64,000 bases of DNA from Erwinia aphidicola (GCF_024169515.1 NZ_JAMKCQ010000001.1:930001-994000); one strand, 5' to 3'. Shown: positions 37,575 through 46,939, counted from the stretch's first letter. A program made the numbers and translations. The notes: generated by a model not told the origin, from the sequence alone.

Positions 37575-39650
37575 ATGATTTTTTCATGGAAGAAAACACC
37601 TCTGACTTTACAATCGGAGACAAATGAGTGTGGATTAGCATGCCTGGTAATGATAGCAGGATATTTCAGAAAAAAAATGGATTTAGCTTCAGCACGTTTA
37701 ATTCATGAGGCGTCCCGTCATGGAATGACATTGAGAGAACTTGTCGCCGCCTTTGACAGAATTGAAATGACGGCTCGCGCTGCAAGAATCGAGCTTAACG
37801 AACTTCGCTTATTATCATACCCAGTCATACTCCATTGGTCATTCAATCACTTTGTAGTACTTGTCAAGATAACTCGACGTGGTGCTATTATTCATGATCC
37901 TGCCACTGGCAGAAGAAATATATCATTACGTGAACTTTCTGATAAGTTTACTGGTATAATACTTGAAGCATGGCCCACTGAAAAATTCGATAAAAAACCA
38001 TTAAAAATGAATGTTAAAACAACTGATCTTTTTCATGGAATCAGGGGGATTCGAACGATTTTCTCAGGTGTTTTGCTGCTATCAGTTTTGTTAGAACTAC
38101 TGTCGATAGCTGTGCCAGCAGCGTCACAATTTACTATCGACATACTGGTTCGCTCATCAGATCGTGAAGGCATAATTTTAGTGGGATTTGTTGTTATCAC
38201 TGCGTTACTGATCAAAGGTGCTTTTTCATTGGTAAGAGCTTGGGTATTGATGAATCTTCGCTATACGCTTAGCGTCAAGTGGGCTGAAATGTTCTTTAAT
38301 AGACTAATTCAATTAACATTAGCATTTTTCGAAAAGCGCCACACCGGGGATATAGCATCGCGTTTTCAATCATTAACGGCCATTCAGGAGGCTTTTACTG
38401 CTGATATGGTAGCCTCGATACTCGATGCTATTGTCATCATTATCTCGTTAACTATCATTATTAACTACTCTGCTGTTTTGTCTATGGGGCCAATTTTTGC
38501 AGCCACCATTTTCATTGCCATAAAATTGAGCATGTTTTCAGTATACCGGATGAGTAAAATAGAGCATATCACCTCTGAAGCGTTACAATCATCTCATTTC
38601 CTCGAAACGGTTAGAGCCATAAGTGCTATAAAGATGCTTAATTTAGCCCCCATCCGTCGACATGAGTGGCTAAATCATGTTGTCAATAGTACTCATGCAG
38701 GAAACAAAATATTCAAATTAGATCTTCTGACAAACACTGCAGCAGCTCTTCTCATCGGACTATCGAGTATTTATGTACTAAGTATCGGAGCTGTAGGGCT
38801 TGATAATGGGATAACTACAGGAACATTATTAGCGATAATAATTTATTCTGACATGGTCATTTCTCGTACTATTAAAGTCGTCAACGCAATTTCTGACTTC
38901 TGTCTGTTATCAATGCATAGTCAACGCTTGACTGATATTGCTGTTTCGCCTATTGAGCAAGCACAAGATAACCCTCACCATCTTAAATTCAATGGAAATG
39001 TTATTATAAGGAATTTATCCTTTCGACATTCACCTAATGAGGAAAATATATTTGAAGGTATAAATATTGAGATTATGGATGGGGAGAACATAGCTATTGT
39101 AGGACCCTCTGGCTGTGGTAAATCAACGCTCCTTCATGTTATTTCTGGTCTCTACGCCCCTACTGATGGTGAGATTTTTATTAATGGCATTAACACATCA
39201 CGCATTGGAAAAGAGAACTTTAGAGAAAATGTTTGTTTCGTTATGCAAGATGATAAATTATTAGCGGGCACCATAAAGAAAAACATAACTGGTTTTTCAG
39301 AAAACCCAGACGTCGAGCGAATGTTAGAATGTGCAAAATATGCATCGATTGATAAAGAAATTTGCAATTTCTCATTGGGCTATGACTCAATGATTGGCGA
39401 TATTGGCAGTACCCTCTCAGGTGGACAGCGCCAACGTATTTCTATTGCCAGGGCACTTTACCGGCAACCTAAAATTTTGCTACTTGACGAAGCAACAAGC
39501 GATCTTGATATTGAAAACGAAAAAAAAATCACCCTCGCTATTAGTAATCTGTCAATCACACGTATTTTTGTCGCTCATCGCCCTGAAATGGTCAAATCAG
39601 CAGACCGCGTGTTTAATCTTCAATTGAAAAAATGGATCAAAAATATTTAA
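37575..39650 (+). CDS. Peptidase-containing ABC exporter (C39 type)
   Basis: 691 residues. The N-terminal C39 domain (about 1-135) has Gln13, Cys19 (ETNECGLACLVMIAGY), His92 (HWSFNHFVVL) and Asp108 (HDPATG), so it should be active and cut after the GG of the precursor leader. Six membrane segments follow (about 165-440), then the nucleotide-binding domain with Walker A GPSGCGKST near 510, LSGGQRQR near 613 and ILLLDEATSDLD near 634. It removes the leader and exports the core peptide with the HlyD adaptor. Confidence 0.95.
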   Translation: MIFSWKKTPLTLQSETNECGLACLVMIAGYFRKKMDLASARLIHEASRHGMTLRELVAAFDRIEMTARAARIELNELRLLSYPVILHWSFNHFVVLVKITRRGAIIHDPATGRRNISLRELSDKFTGIILEAWPTEKFDKKPLKMNVKTTDLFHGIRGIRTIFSGVLLLSVLLELLSIAVPAASQFTIDILVRSSDREGIILVGFVVITALLIKGAFSLVRAWVLMNLRYTLSVKWAEMFFNRLIQLTLAFFEKRHTGDIASRFQSLTAIQEAFTADMVASILDAIVIIISLTIIINYSAVLSMGPIFAATIFIAIKLSMFSVYRMSKIEHITSEALQSSHFLETVRAISAIKMLNLAPIRRHEWLNHVVNSTHAGNKIFKLDLLTNTAAALLIGLSSIYVLSIGAVGLDNGITTGTLLAIIIYSDMVISRTIKVVNAISDFCLLSMHSQRLTDIAVSPIEQAQDNPHHLKFNGNVIIRNLSFRHSPNEENIFEGINIEIMDGENIAIVGPSGCGKSTLLHVISGLYAPTDGEIFINGINTSRIGKENFRENVCFVMQDDKLLAGTIKKNITGFSENPDVERMLECAKYASIDKEICNFSLGYDSMIGDIGSTLSGGQRQRISIARALYRQPKILLLDEATSDLDIENEKKITLAISNLSITRIFVAHRPEMVKSADRVFNLQLKKWIKNI

Positions 39651-39720
39651 TATTTATTTACATATTACACTTGTTGGCAATACCCTATTATATAAATATA
39701 AAATCACTCATAAAGAATAT

Positions 39721-39740
39721 GGGGCGGGGCTTGCCCCGCC
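39721..39740. repeat. Palindrome at the right edge of the AT-rich island
   Basis: GGGGCGGGGCTTGCCCCGCC is a short hairpin related to the dispersed repeat and marks the point where the base composition returns to GC-rich. Confidence 0.6.
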
Positions 39741-39754
39741 TGGAGCAACAGGGG

Positions 39755-40978
39755 TTAGTCGACGATCGGAGTTTTGCTTTTATTCAGCGCAGCCATAAAG
39801 GCGTCGTCCAGATGCAGGTGCTGCTTCACCAGCGCAGGCGGGGTCAGCGCCAGCCACTGATTGAGCGACAGATCCGCATAGTAATCGCTTTTGAACAGCT
39901 CTAAGAAACGCAGCGGCTTATCGCCGGTATTCTCAATGTAGTGCCCCATGGCAAACGGCACATAGCCGACGTCGCCGGCACGGAAATCAAAGGTGCGTGC
40001 CTGGCCGGAAGAGGCAAATACCCCCATGCGCCCCTGACCTTCAAGATAGTACTGCCACTCGTCGTTGTTCGGGTGCCAGTGCAGCTCGCGCATCGCGCCC
40101 GGTTCCAGCTCGACCAGCGCGGCGGCAATGGTTTTGGAAATTTTAAAGGTGGAGGAGTCGGTAATCCGCACCGTGCCGCCCTTCAGGGTTATCGGTTTCT
40201 GCGCCATCATTCGGTGGCTGAACTGCAGCGTGGAGCGCTTTGCCCCACTCATCGCATCCGCACTCAGCGCGCCGGGAACCTCGCCGGCAAAAATATACTC
40301 ATCTGACGGCGACGGCAGCCGGTCGAAGGTGCTGGCGGGCACGCCGAAGTTTTTCGCCAGCACCTCCGGGGGAATATGCTTAAACCAGTCGCTAAGCAGG
40401 AAAGTGCTGTCCTCATCGAAATTACCGTCATCGAAGGCCAGCAGGAACTCGCAGCCGTCCGGCCCCAGCCCCTGAATTGAGTGCGGCATACCGGGCGGGA
40501 AGTACCACAGGTCACCCACGCCAACGTCATCCACAAACCAGCCACCGTCGGTATCCAGCGCGGTAATGCGCGCCCTGCCGTAAGTCATATAGGCCCACTC
40601 CCCCTCTTTGTGCCAGTGCAGCTCGCGGATGCCGCCCGCGTTGAGGCGCATGTCCACCCCGGCAATGGTGGTGGAGATCCCCAGCTCACGCTGAGTGACC
40701 TGGCGCGTCCAGCCGCCGCTGCCTTTGCGCACATGGGCGTCGCTGAAGGAGAAACGCAGATTGGGCAGGGTCCCGCTATCGGTCGCAGGGGGGTTCACGA
40801 TATCCGGGTTCTCTGCTTCGCGGATGGGATCGTGCGGGCCAGGATCGGTGCCGCCCATTTTTCCGTTCCACGGCTGGGCGGTAATCTTGTTGTCATGGGC
40901 GTGGACGCTGCCTGCTGCCAGGGCCACGGTGCCGCCGGCGGCAAAGGCCATAAAACCACGACGTGTAATAGGCTTCAT
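39755..40978 (-). CDS. Tat-exported bicupin oxalate decarboxylase
   Basis: 407 residues. [16 protein letters not shown] is a twin-arginine signal. Two cupins each keep the Mn ligands: His121, His123, Glu127, His166 and His300, His302, Glu307, His346. Glu360 in [11 protein letters not shown] matches the second-cupin glutamate of Bacillus OxdC. The first-cupin lid, SENST in Bacillus, reads DEDST here (188-192), keeping the Glu. It should turn oxalate into formate and CO2 in the periplasm, using protons. It stands between the RiPP island and mdcR. Confidence 0.88.
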   Translation of the reverse strand: MKPITRRGFMAFAAGGTVALAAGSVHAHDNKITAQPWNGKMGGTDPGPHDPIREAENPDIVNPPATDSGTLPNLRFSFSDAHVRKGSGGWTRQVTQRELGISTTIAGVDMRLNAGGIRELHWHKEGEWAYMTYGRARITALDTDGGWFVDDVGVGDLWYFPPGMPHSIQGLGPDGCEFLLAFDDGNFDEDSTFLLSDWFKHIPPEVLAKNFGVPASTFDRLPSPSDEYIFAGEVPGALSADAMSGAKRSTLQFSHRMMAQKPITLKGGTVRITDSSTFKISKTIAAALVELEPGAMRELHWHPNNDEWQYYLEGQGRMGVFASSGQARTFDFRAGDVGYVPFAMGHYIENTGDKPLRFLELFKSDYYADLSLNQWLALTPPALVKQHLHLDDAFMAALNKSKTPIVD

Positions 40979-41384
40979 AATGCTGTTCCTTTTATCAGCT
41001 CAAATCAGACCACAATCAGAAGCGGAATAAACCACTCATTGATTAGCCTAAGCGATACTTCGTAACTCGCCAGCAACAGCCGAAGGGGATTAACGCATGA
41101 ATTGTAAATAGAAATCCATTGAAAAATTTAATTAATCCGCTGAAAAACATCAATAAGATTAACGTTATCTAATTGTTGTTTAGGTTATATTGATGTTAAA
41201 TATCGCAGCAGCGATTTTTTAGCACAAAACGGCGCTTAAACATCAAGTCTGTTTATCAACATTATGCTGCTGTTGTCATGGCTGGTTACACGCACTGCGC
41301 TACGATGCGTCAAGAAAACCCCTCTCGCCGGCCCTAAAATAGCCGGCTCACTCTGACTTCTTTTTACCTTCAACGCGGGCAACT
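40979..41384. promoter_or_regulatory. Divergent region between oxalate decarboxylase and mdcR
   Basis: About 400 bp, AT-rich in the middle (41100-41250), with no supportable gene. It should hold promoters for both divergent genes. I found no clear repeat or RNA signal. Confidence 0.5.
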
Positions 41385-42314
41385 ATGAAAATCGATTCGG
41401 ATATCACTTTTCGTAAGCTGGAGATCTTCATCGCCTTTATGAGCCGTGGCAACCTGGCACGCACCGCAGAAGCGCTGGGGATCAGCAGCGTCAGCGTTCA
41501 CCGCGCCCTGCACAGCCTGGAAGAGAGCGTGCGCTGCCCGCTATTTATCCATCAGGGACGCAACCTGGTGCCGCTGCCCGCGGCGCAAACCCTGTGGGAA
41601 TACAGTCAGGAGGCGCTGGATACCCTGTCGCGCGGCGTGGAGGAGACGCGTAAAGCGGCGGGTATCGGCCAGGGGCATATTCGCCTGGGCACGCTCTACT
41701 CGCTGACGCTGGAAACCATTCCGAAGCTGATTATGGGGATGAAGCTGCGCCGCCCGGACCTCGAAATGGAGCTGACGATGGGGTCGAATCAGCTGCTCAC
41801 CACAAAGCTGGAGGATGGCTATCTTGATGCCATTCTGATTGCGGTGACGCCTGGCGAGATCGACTACAGCCGCTTTGAAATGCTGCCGCTGTTCGATGAC
41901 GATATCTTTCTGGCGGCTCCGGCCGCTTCCGGGCTGGACACCAGCTTCCCCGCCGATCTGCGCGATTTTCGCCAGCAGAAATTTGTCTCGCTGGCGGAAG
42001 GATTTGCTACCTGGCAGGGCTTTCAGGAGGCGTTTAACGTTGCCGGATATGAGCCGGATATTGTCACCAGGGTAAACGATATTTTTTCTATGCTGAGCCT
42101 GGTGCAGGCGGGTGTCGGCTATACCCTGCTGCCGGGGAGGATGAAAAAAGTGTATGAAAATTCGGTGCAGCTGCTGCCGCTGGCGGAGCCATACCAGATG
42201 CGCCAGAACATCGCGATTGTCTTCGAGCGCAACCGCGAGCATGACCCCAACCTGCTGGCGCTGGTGGCGGAAGGCCGCATGTACAGCCGCCAGCGTCAGC
42301 AAACTAAGGCTTAA
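41385..42314 (+). CDS. mdcR: LysR-family malonate-utilisation regulator
   Basis: 309 residues. FRKLEIFIAFMSRGNLARTA and ISSVSVHRALHSLEESVRCP make the LysR helix-turn-helix; ATWQGFQEAFNVAGYEPDI and ERNREHDPNLLALV are typical of MdcR. It should activate mdc genes with malonate. It converges on mdcH, and the two coding ends overlap by 11 bp (42304-42314), so it is at the far end of the operon it controls. Confidence 0.88.
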   Translation: MKIDSDITFRKLEIFIAFMSRGNLARTAEALGISSVSVHRALHSLEESVRCPLFIHQGRNLVPLPAAQTLWEYSQEALDTLSRGVEETRKAAGIGQGHIRLGTLYSLTLETIPKLIMGMKLRRPDLEMELTMGSNQLLTTKLEDGYLDAILIAVTPGEIDYSRFEMLPLFDDDIFLAAPAASGLDTSFPADLRDFRQQKFVSLAEGFATWQGFQEAFNVAGYEPDIVTRVNDIFSMLSLVQAGVGYTLLPGRMKKVYENSVQLLPLAEPYQMRQNIAIVFERNREHDPNLLALVAEGRMYSRQRQQTKA

Positions 42315-43206
42315 TTCGCGCCACCAGGCGGCGGGCCAGCAGCAGCCCGCCCTGCTCCAGCGCTATCGCCTCCCCACGAGATAACGGCCCGCGCGTTAGC
42401 CCCGTCAGCACCGCGCCGGGCGGCATCTCAATCGCCAGCCCGACTTCCCGCTCGTTCGCCGCCACCATGGCTTCATGCCAGCGCACGGTACGCGCCATGT
42501 TCTGCGCCAGATCGTCGGCGATCTGCTGCGGCTGCCACAGCACGCGGGCGCTGCTGCCGCTGAGATAAGCACAGCGCGGGCGCTGGAGGGTTAACCTGTT
42601 GAAGGCGGCCGCCAGCTTAGCCGCCGGAGCGGCCATTAGCGCGCAGTGCGAAGGCACACTCACCGCCAGCCGATGCACTTTCTGCGCCCCGGCGGCCAGC
42701 GCTTTGTCTGCTACCTGCGCCATCAGCGCATCGCTACCGGCAATCACCAGCTGCTGCGGCGCGTTGATATTCGCCAGATAACAGCCCGTCTCCAGCAGCG
42801 GTTCCAGCTGCTGCTGCTCCAGCCCGACAATGGCCGTCAGGCCGTAGCCCTGCGGATAAGCCTGCTCCATCAGCGCGCCGCGCAGCGACACCAGCCGCAG
42901 CGCATCGTCAAACGCCAGCGCCCCGGCAACCACCGCCGCCGGAAACGCACCGATCGACAGGCCGCAGGTGATATCCGCTTCCACCCCCTGCCGCTGCAGC
43001 GCGTGCGCATGCGCCACTGCGGTAATCAGCAGGCACAGCTGCACAGCCCGCGTGTGCTGCAGCGCCTGCGCACCGTCAAGCGCTCGGGCATCCTCATGCA
43101 ATACTTCACTGGCGCGATCCAGCAGCGCATCCCCCTGCGGCAGCTGTTGCAGCATCCCGGGGCGCTGTGGCCCCTGGCCGGGAAAGGTGAACAGCACTTT
43201 CATCAT
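42304..43206 (-). CDS. mdcH: Malonate decarboxylase epsilon subunit (malonyltransferase)
   Basis: 300 residues. FTFPGQGPQRPGML at the start and CGLSIGAFPAAVVAG with the acyl-serine in GLSIG identify a malonyl-CoA:ACP transacylase fold. MdcH loads malonyl onto the MdcC prosthetic thiol and starts the catalytic cycle. It overlaps mdcG by 4 bp and is the last mdc gene on this strand. Confidence 0.93.
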   Translation of the reverse strand: MMKVLFTFPGQGPQRPGMLQQLPQGDALLDRASEVLHEDARALDGAQALQHTRAVQLCLLITAVAHAHALQRQGVEADITCGLSIGAFPAAVVAGALAFDDALRLVSLRGALMEQAYPQGYGLTAIVGLEQQQLEPLLETGCYLANINAPQQLVIAGSDALMAQVADKALAAGAQKVHRLAVSVPSHCALMAAPAAKLAAAFNRLTLQRPRCAYLSGSSARVLWQPQQIADDLAQNMARTVRWHEAMVAANEREVGLAIEMPPGAVLTGLTRGPLSRGEAIALEQGGLLLARRLVARIKP

Positions 43207-43811
43207 GGGCTACTCCACGGCTGAGCGGTGAGGCGCGGGCCAAGGTTGGTTTTCAGCAGAACCTGACCATCGCGCAGCCATTCATTGAGGGCAAAGGCAC
43301 CGTACGGCGTTTCGACCTGGGTATCGACCCGGCACGGCAGCTGGCTGACAAACGCCTGCCAGCGCCGCAGCTCCGTCTCCGCGGCCGGATGCGGGCAGCG
43401 GATCAGCAGGTCGAGATCGCTGGTCGCTGACAGCACCGGCACTTCGGTCGCCAGCGCGTAGCCGACGCTGCCGGTAATGCCCCAGGGCCACCACCAGCGC
43501 TGCTGCGCCAGCTGGATCGCCGCCTGCACCGGCTGCTGCGAAACAAACGGCGAGGCCAGCAGCCGCTCCACGCTGCTGAACGCTTCCGGGTTTTGTACAT
43601 GCTCGATGTCAGCGGCAGCCACCCAACCGGCCGCACGCTCCTCGCGCCGCAGCCCGCGCACGCCAACCGGGACACGCCCGTTCTCATCGCTGTCGCGGCG
43701 CACCACCAGCGGCAGCGCGCTGCGCCACTGGCTGCTGACCCAGGCGGGCAGATCGCCCGTCAAAGCCTGCGAGTGGCGGATCCAGACCAGATCGTGGGGC
43801 GTATAAGTCAT
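43203..43811 (-). CDS. mdcG: Phosphoribosyl-dephospho-CoA transferase
   Basis: 202 residues. YTPHDLVWIRHSQAL, PLVVRRDSDENGRVPVGVRG and the nucleotidyltransferase-like SATSDLDLLIRCP are MdcG landmarks. It attaches the 2'-(5''-triphosphoribosyl)-3'-dephospho-CoA made by MdcB to Ser25 of MdcC. It lies 1 bp after mdcF and overlaps mdcH. Confidence 0.94.
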   Translation of the reverse strand: MTYTPHDLVWIRHSQALTGDLPAWVSSQWRSALPLVVRRDSDENGRVPVGVRGLRREERAAGWVAAADIEHVQNPEAFSSVERLLASPFVSQQPVQAAIQLAQQRWWWPWGITGSVGYALATEVPVLSATSDLDLLIRCPHPAAETELRRWQAFVSQLPCRVDTQVETPYGAFALNEWLRDGQVLLKTNLGPRLTAQPWSSP

Positions 43812-43812
43812 A

Positions 43813-44772
43813 TCAGAGTCCTGCAGTCAGCGTAATAAATAGCGGTAAGGTAATAATACATAACAGCGAACTGATCAGCAGCGTGGCTTCCGCGTCCGGC
43901 GAATAGACGCCAAAACGGTTGCCAAATACCACGCCGAAGAAACCCGCCGACAGCGCAATCATCAGAATGCCGGTCACGGCAACACGCCCATGCAGCCCGA
44001 ACAACAGCACCAGTCCCCATGCGATAAAGGGCTCGATCAGCATGGTGGTAAGGCTGGAGATCACCACGATCCGGCTGAGCTTCAGTTTGCGCGCAGAGAG
44101 AATAACGCCGGTCAGAAACAACGCAGCCGCCGTCGCGGACAGCCCGAGAGGATGGATCGCCGCCAGCACCAGGTCCGGCATTTTCAGCTGCACCCCGGAC
44201 AAGACAACCCCAAGCAGCGGCCCCCAGACTATCGGTTTGGTGACGGAACGCCACATCAGCAGTGGCAGCATCCCTATTCCGCCATGCTGACTATGGCCCG
44301 CTGCACGCGCTTTTTCACGCTCAAGGATCAGCAGGCAGAAGGGCGTCATCAGCACCGAGCCGCAGGCAATCGATGCCGCCACCGACAGTGAGGTTGCTGG
44401 CCCTGGCCCCAGCACGCTACCGAGGATCGGCAGGCCCAGCGCGGCATAGTTAGGCAGTGCCACGGTGAGCGTCAGCACTGCCGCATCCTGCGGTGACTTA
44501 TGAAAGTATCGGGTACTAATAAAATAGATCGCGGCATAGGTCACCCACATGGTTAATGCCAGCACCACAATCAGCGGGGACTGCGCAATAATACCCTGCC
44601 ACGGCGTCTGGACGGTCGCGCCAAATAGCGCAGCGGGCAGGGCGAAATCCATCACAAAGATATTCAGCGTCACGACGTTTTTATTATCAACCATTCCGGC
44701 TTTACCCGCATAAAAGCCGAGTAACATGATGACAAAAATAGGGGCAAGAGCATGGATAATAACGTAAGTCAT
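43813..44772 (-). CDS. mdcF: AEC-family malonate transporter
   Basis: 319 residues with about ten membrane segments, auxin efflux carrier family. ALPNYAALGLPILGSVLGPG and SAGFFGVVFGNRFGVYSPDA are the two crossing-helix regions. Within mdc operons this protein is malonate transporter MdcF; the use of an AEC protein rather than MdcL/MdcM is the Klebsiella-type arrangement. It follows mdcE after a 131-bp gap with an inverted repeat. Confidence 0.9.
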   Translation of the reverse strand: MTYVIIHALAPIFVIMLLGFYAGKAGMVDNKNVVTLNIFVMDFALPAALFGATVQTPWQGIIAQSPLIVVLALTMWVTYAAIYFISTRYFHKSPQDAAVLTLTVALPNYAALGLPILGSVLGPGPATSLSVAASIACGSVLMTPFCLLILEREKARAAGHSQHGGIGMLPLLMWRSVTKPIVWGPLLGVVLSGVQLKMPDLVLAAIHPLGLSATAAALFLTGVILSARKLKLSRIVVISSLTTMLIEPFIAWGLVLLFGLHGRVAVTGILMIALSAGFFGVVFGNRFGVYSPDAEATLLISSLLCIITLPLFITLTAGL

Positions 44773-44827
44773 AGCATCACCTGTTAGTTAACGCCGCGCG
44801 CAGGCGCGACAATTATTATTGTTTTCA

Positions 44828-44863
44828 GGCGGGAGTGAGGGCTATTTGCTTGCTGCTCCCGCC
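44828..44863. repeat. Inverted repeat between mdcE and mdcF
   Basis: GGCGGGAG (44828-44835) and CTCCCGCC (44856-44863) can pair around a 20-nt loop. There is no T-run on either side, so it is more likely a stability or processing hairpin between the enzyme genes and mdcFGH. Confidence 0.55.
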
Positions 44864-44903
44864 CTGCAGGTAGTTATGTTACTTATTGCCGTCAGGTGGC
44901 CGT

Positions 44904-45710
44904 TCACCAGGCCGCGCGCATTCTCTCACGCACCGCTTTCGAGCTGCGGCGATGCTCCGCCTGCAAACGGCACTGCAGACCCGGATCGCGCCGGGCTGCC
45001 GTCACGGCATCGTTCAGCGCCTGCTGCACCTGCTTAACGTCAGCCTCATCGGGCGCGTCCGGCTGGCGGATATTCAGCAGCGCTTCCAGCAGCCCCAGCG
45101 AGTGGTAATTTTTGATGTCGTAGGCCATCGGTGGAATGGTCTGAGCCAGTTTTTCCAGCGCCGCAACGCTGCGCAGGGTGATACGCGCCGCAGCCTCTTT
45201 ACCCATCGCGTGGATCTGTACGCCCGGGTCGTTAAAGGCAATCAGCCGGTTGGCCTGATAGCCGTGCGCGAGGAAGGCGCCGGACATCGCCTTGCCGACG
45301 ATCAGTCCGATGACGATATGCCCGGCGAGACGCGCTTCGGCATAGGCTCCGGCGGCGGCGGCCAGCGCCTGATGTATGCCAAAAGCCTCTTCCCGGCGGC
45401 CGTAGGCCTGGCTTGGCACATCAATCACGGCGATAATCAGCCGCTTGCCTGCTTTACCCGCATCCTGCTGCACCGCTTCACTGACCACTTTCGCCAGCGT
45501 CCAGCCCTCCAGCAGCCCGACCTCACCGCCCGCCGCTCGCGGATAGTGGTTAGCGGCATCCGGCACCACCGCGATAAAGCGTGCGGCCTCGCCGTTCAGC
45601 TCGCCATCCGCAGCCTGTACCGATGGGCAGAGCCCGGGCAGCCGGCTGGCACCGGCGGTGAGCTGTTGCAGCCAGGTTTCGCCGCGTGTGATGGTTTTTT
45701 TCATCCTCAA
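44904..45710 (-). CDS. mdcE: Malonate decarboxylase gamma subunit
   Basis: 268 residues, crotonase-like carboxyltransferase fold. FIAVVPDAANHYPRAAGGEV, PSQAYGRREEAFGIHQAL and IVGKAMSGAFLAHGYQANRL fit MdcE. With MdcD it forms the decarboxylase that turns malonyl-S-MdcC into acetyl-S-MdcC plus CO2. It overlaps mdcD by 4 bp. Confidence 0.94.
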   Translation of the reverse strand: MRMKKTITRGETWLQQLTAGASRLPGLCPSVQAADGELNGEAARFIAVVPDAANHYPRAAGGEVGLLEGWTLAKVVSEAVQQDAGKAGKRLIIAVIDVPSQAYGRREEAFGIHQALAAAAGAYAEARLAGHIVIGLIVGKAMSGAFLAHGYQANRLIAFNDPGVQIHAMGKEAAARITLRSVAALEKLAQTIPPMAYDIKNYHSLGLLEALLNIRQPDAPDEADVKQVQQALNDAVTAARRDPGLQCRLQAEHRRSSKAVRERMRAAW

Positions 45711-46537
45711 TCCTCCCTGCTAAAGAGCTGTGTAATCCGCTGCGCATCCGCCTGCTGGCGGCTGTCGAACTGCGTCAGGCGCGGCAGATACTCCTGCCAG
45801 CGCTGCGAACGATGCTGCGCAGGAATGCCTTTTGCCAGCGCTGCGCGCATGGCGTTCTTTACTGCCTGCTGGCCATCCGCTACCAGCGTATCCACCAGCC
45901 CGCTGCGCGCGCGCACTTCGCCGCCGGTCATGCTCCAGATAAACGGCCGGTCGCGGGAGTCGTACTCGTCGATCCCCGCCTCCTGCTCTATCACCTGCGG
46001 ACCATTCAACCCGAGGCGTGCTTCGCGGGTGGCGATCAGCGTGCTGCACAGCCCGGCGGCTATCGACATGCCGCCAAAGCAGCCAACGGTCCCGGCGATG
46101 ATGCCAATAACCGGGGTGTAACGGCGCAGGTCGACGATTGCCGCATGGATATCTGCAATCGCCGCCAGCCCGAGGTTGGCTTCTTGCAGGCGCACGCCGC
46201 CGGTTTCAAAGCACAGTACGGCACGGGTTGGCGTGCCGTTACGGTTATCTTCTGCGGCCAGTTCAAGCGCGGCCGCCATTTTGGCCCCGGACACTTCGCC
46301 CATGCTGCCGCCCTGGAAAGCCCCTTCGATGGCGATGGCGACCGCGGGCTGGCCGTCAATGGTGCCCTTTGCCACGACCATGCCATCATCCGCCTGCGGC
46401 ACGACGCCCTGCGCAGCAAGCCACGGCGACATGACGCCGTCAAACGGGTCGAGCAGTTCGCGGTAGCTGCCCTCATCCAGCAGCAGTCGTGCGCGCTGGC
46501 GGGCATTAAGCTCGATAAAACTGCGGTCGTTACGCAT
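45707..46537 (-). CDS. mdcD: Malonate decarboxylase beta subunit
   Basis: 276 residues from the ATG at 46537; the longer frame to 46597 runs into mdcC. SFIELNARQRARLLLDEGSY, GAFQGGSMGEVSGAKMAAAL and GTVGCFGGMSIAAGL are the carboxyltransferase landmarks. It overlaps mdcC by 8 bp and mdcE by 4 bp, as expected for subunits of one complex. Confidence 0.94.
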   Translation of the reverse strand: MRNDRSFIELNARQRARLLLDEGSYRELLDPFDGVMSPWLAAQGVVPQADDGMVVAKGTIDGQPAVAIAIEGAFQGGSMGEVSGAKMAAALELAAEDNRNGTPTRAVLCFETGGVRLQEANLGLAAIADIHAAIVDLRRYTPVIGIIAGTVGCFGGMSIAAGLCSTLIATREARLGLNGPQVIEQEAGIDEYDSRDRPFIWSMTGGEVRARSGLVDTLVADGQQAVKNAMRAALAKGIPAQHRSQRWQEYLPRLTQFDSRQQADAQRITQLFSRED

Positions 46538-46829
46538 CGGCGACCTCCTCAAATACCTGTTCAATGCGGATGCGCGCCACGCCGGGCGTGGCGCCAAAAT
46601 CGTGGATGGTCATCTGCCCGGCGGGCAGTGCGCCCAGGCTGCTCAGGCGATTAAACAACGCCTGCCAGCGTGCAGCGCTGTTATCCACCGAGGTGGTGAC
46701 ATCGACCTGGAGGAGATCGCTATCACTGGCGATGTACAGCACCTCCATGTCGCCGGAGCCGACCACGCCCGCGAGCGCTCTACCGCTGAGCTGGCGCGAA
46801 GCCGGAAATGAAAACGTGAACTGTTGCAT
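46530..46829 (-). CDS. mdcC: Malonate decarboxylase acyl carrier protein
   Basis: 99 residues from the ATG at 46829; the upstream extension is translated repeat. Ser25 in GVVGSGDMEVLY is the attachment site for the phosphoribosyl-dephospho-CoA group, and FGATPGVARIRIEQVFEE is a conserved end. It carries acetyl/malonyl groups between MdcA, MdcD/E and MdcH. A 67-bp gap with a palindromic repeat separates it from mdcB. Confidence 0.94.
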   Translation of the reverse strand: MQQFTFSFPASRQLSGRALAGVVGSGDMEVLYIASDSDLLQVDVTTSVDNSAARWQALFNRLSSLGALPAGQMTIHDFGATPGVARIRIEQVFEEVADA

Positions 46830-46858
46830 AAGAACCTCTGAAAATGTGTTTTCCCTTT

Positions 46859-46939
46859 GCGGGCGGACCGAAAAAGAGGGTCCGCCCCTACAGCAATCAT
46901 CTGGCGTTGTAGGGGACGACCTTCTTTTCCGGTCGTCCC
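46859..46939. repeat. Pair of palindromic repeats at the mdcB-mdcC junction
   Basis: 46859-46891 (GCGGGCGGACCG...GGTCCGCCCCTAC) and 46909-46939 (GTAGGGGACGACC...GGTCGTCCC). The second copy lies inside the mdcB frame and encodes its last residues. Confidence 0.85.

Larger units (their letters stand above)
33806..39720. other. AT-rich island carrying a RiPP gene cluster
   Basis: From about 33806 to 39720 the DNA is visibly AT-rich and uses AT-rich codons, unlike both flanks (abgT and the oxalate decarboxylase). It holds five plus-strand genes and is bounded by the dispersed palindromic repeats at 33713-33787 and 39721-39740. No integrase, transposase or direct repeat was seen. The first 300 bp (33806-34105) have no gene I can support and should contain the promoter. 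Confidence 0.8.

Noticed and set aside
39632..39904. 90-codon plus-strand frame from the exporter end into the oxalate decarboxylase
   Set aside because: Spans the island edge and is antisense to a well supported gene; its second half is shadow sequence.
44828..44863. Inverted repeat as an mdcE terminator
   Set aside because: No T-run on either strand, and mdcFGH are expected to be co-transcribed.
44886..46121. Long plus-strand frame opposite mdcE and mdcD
   Set aside because: Antisense shadow; the minus-strand proteins carry full family motifs.
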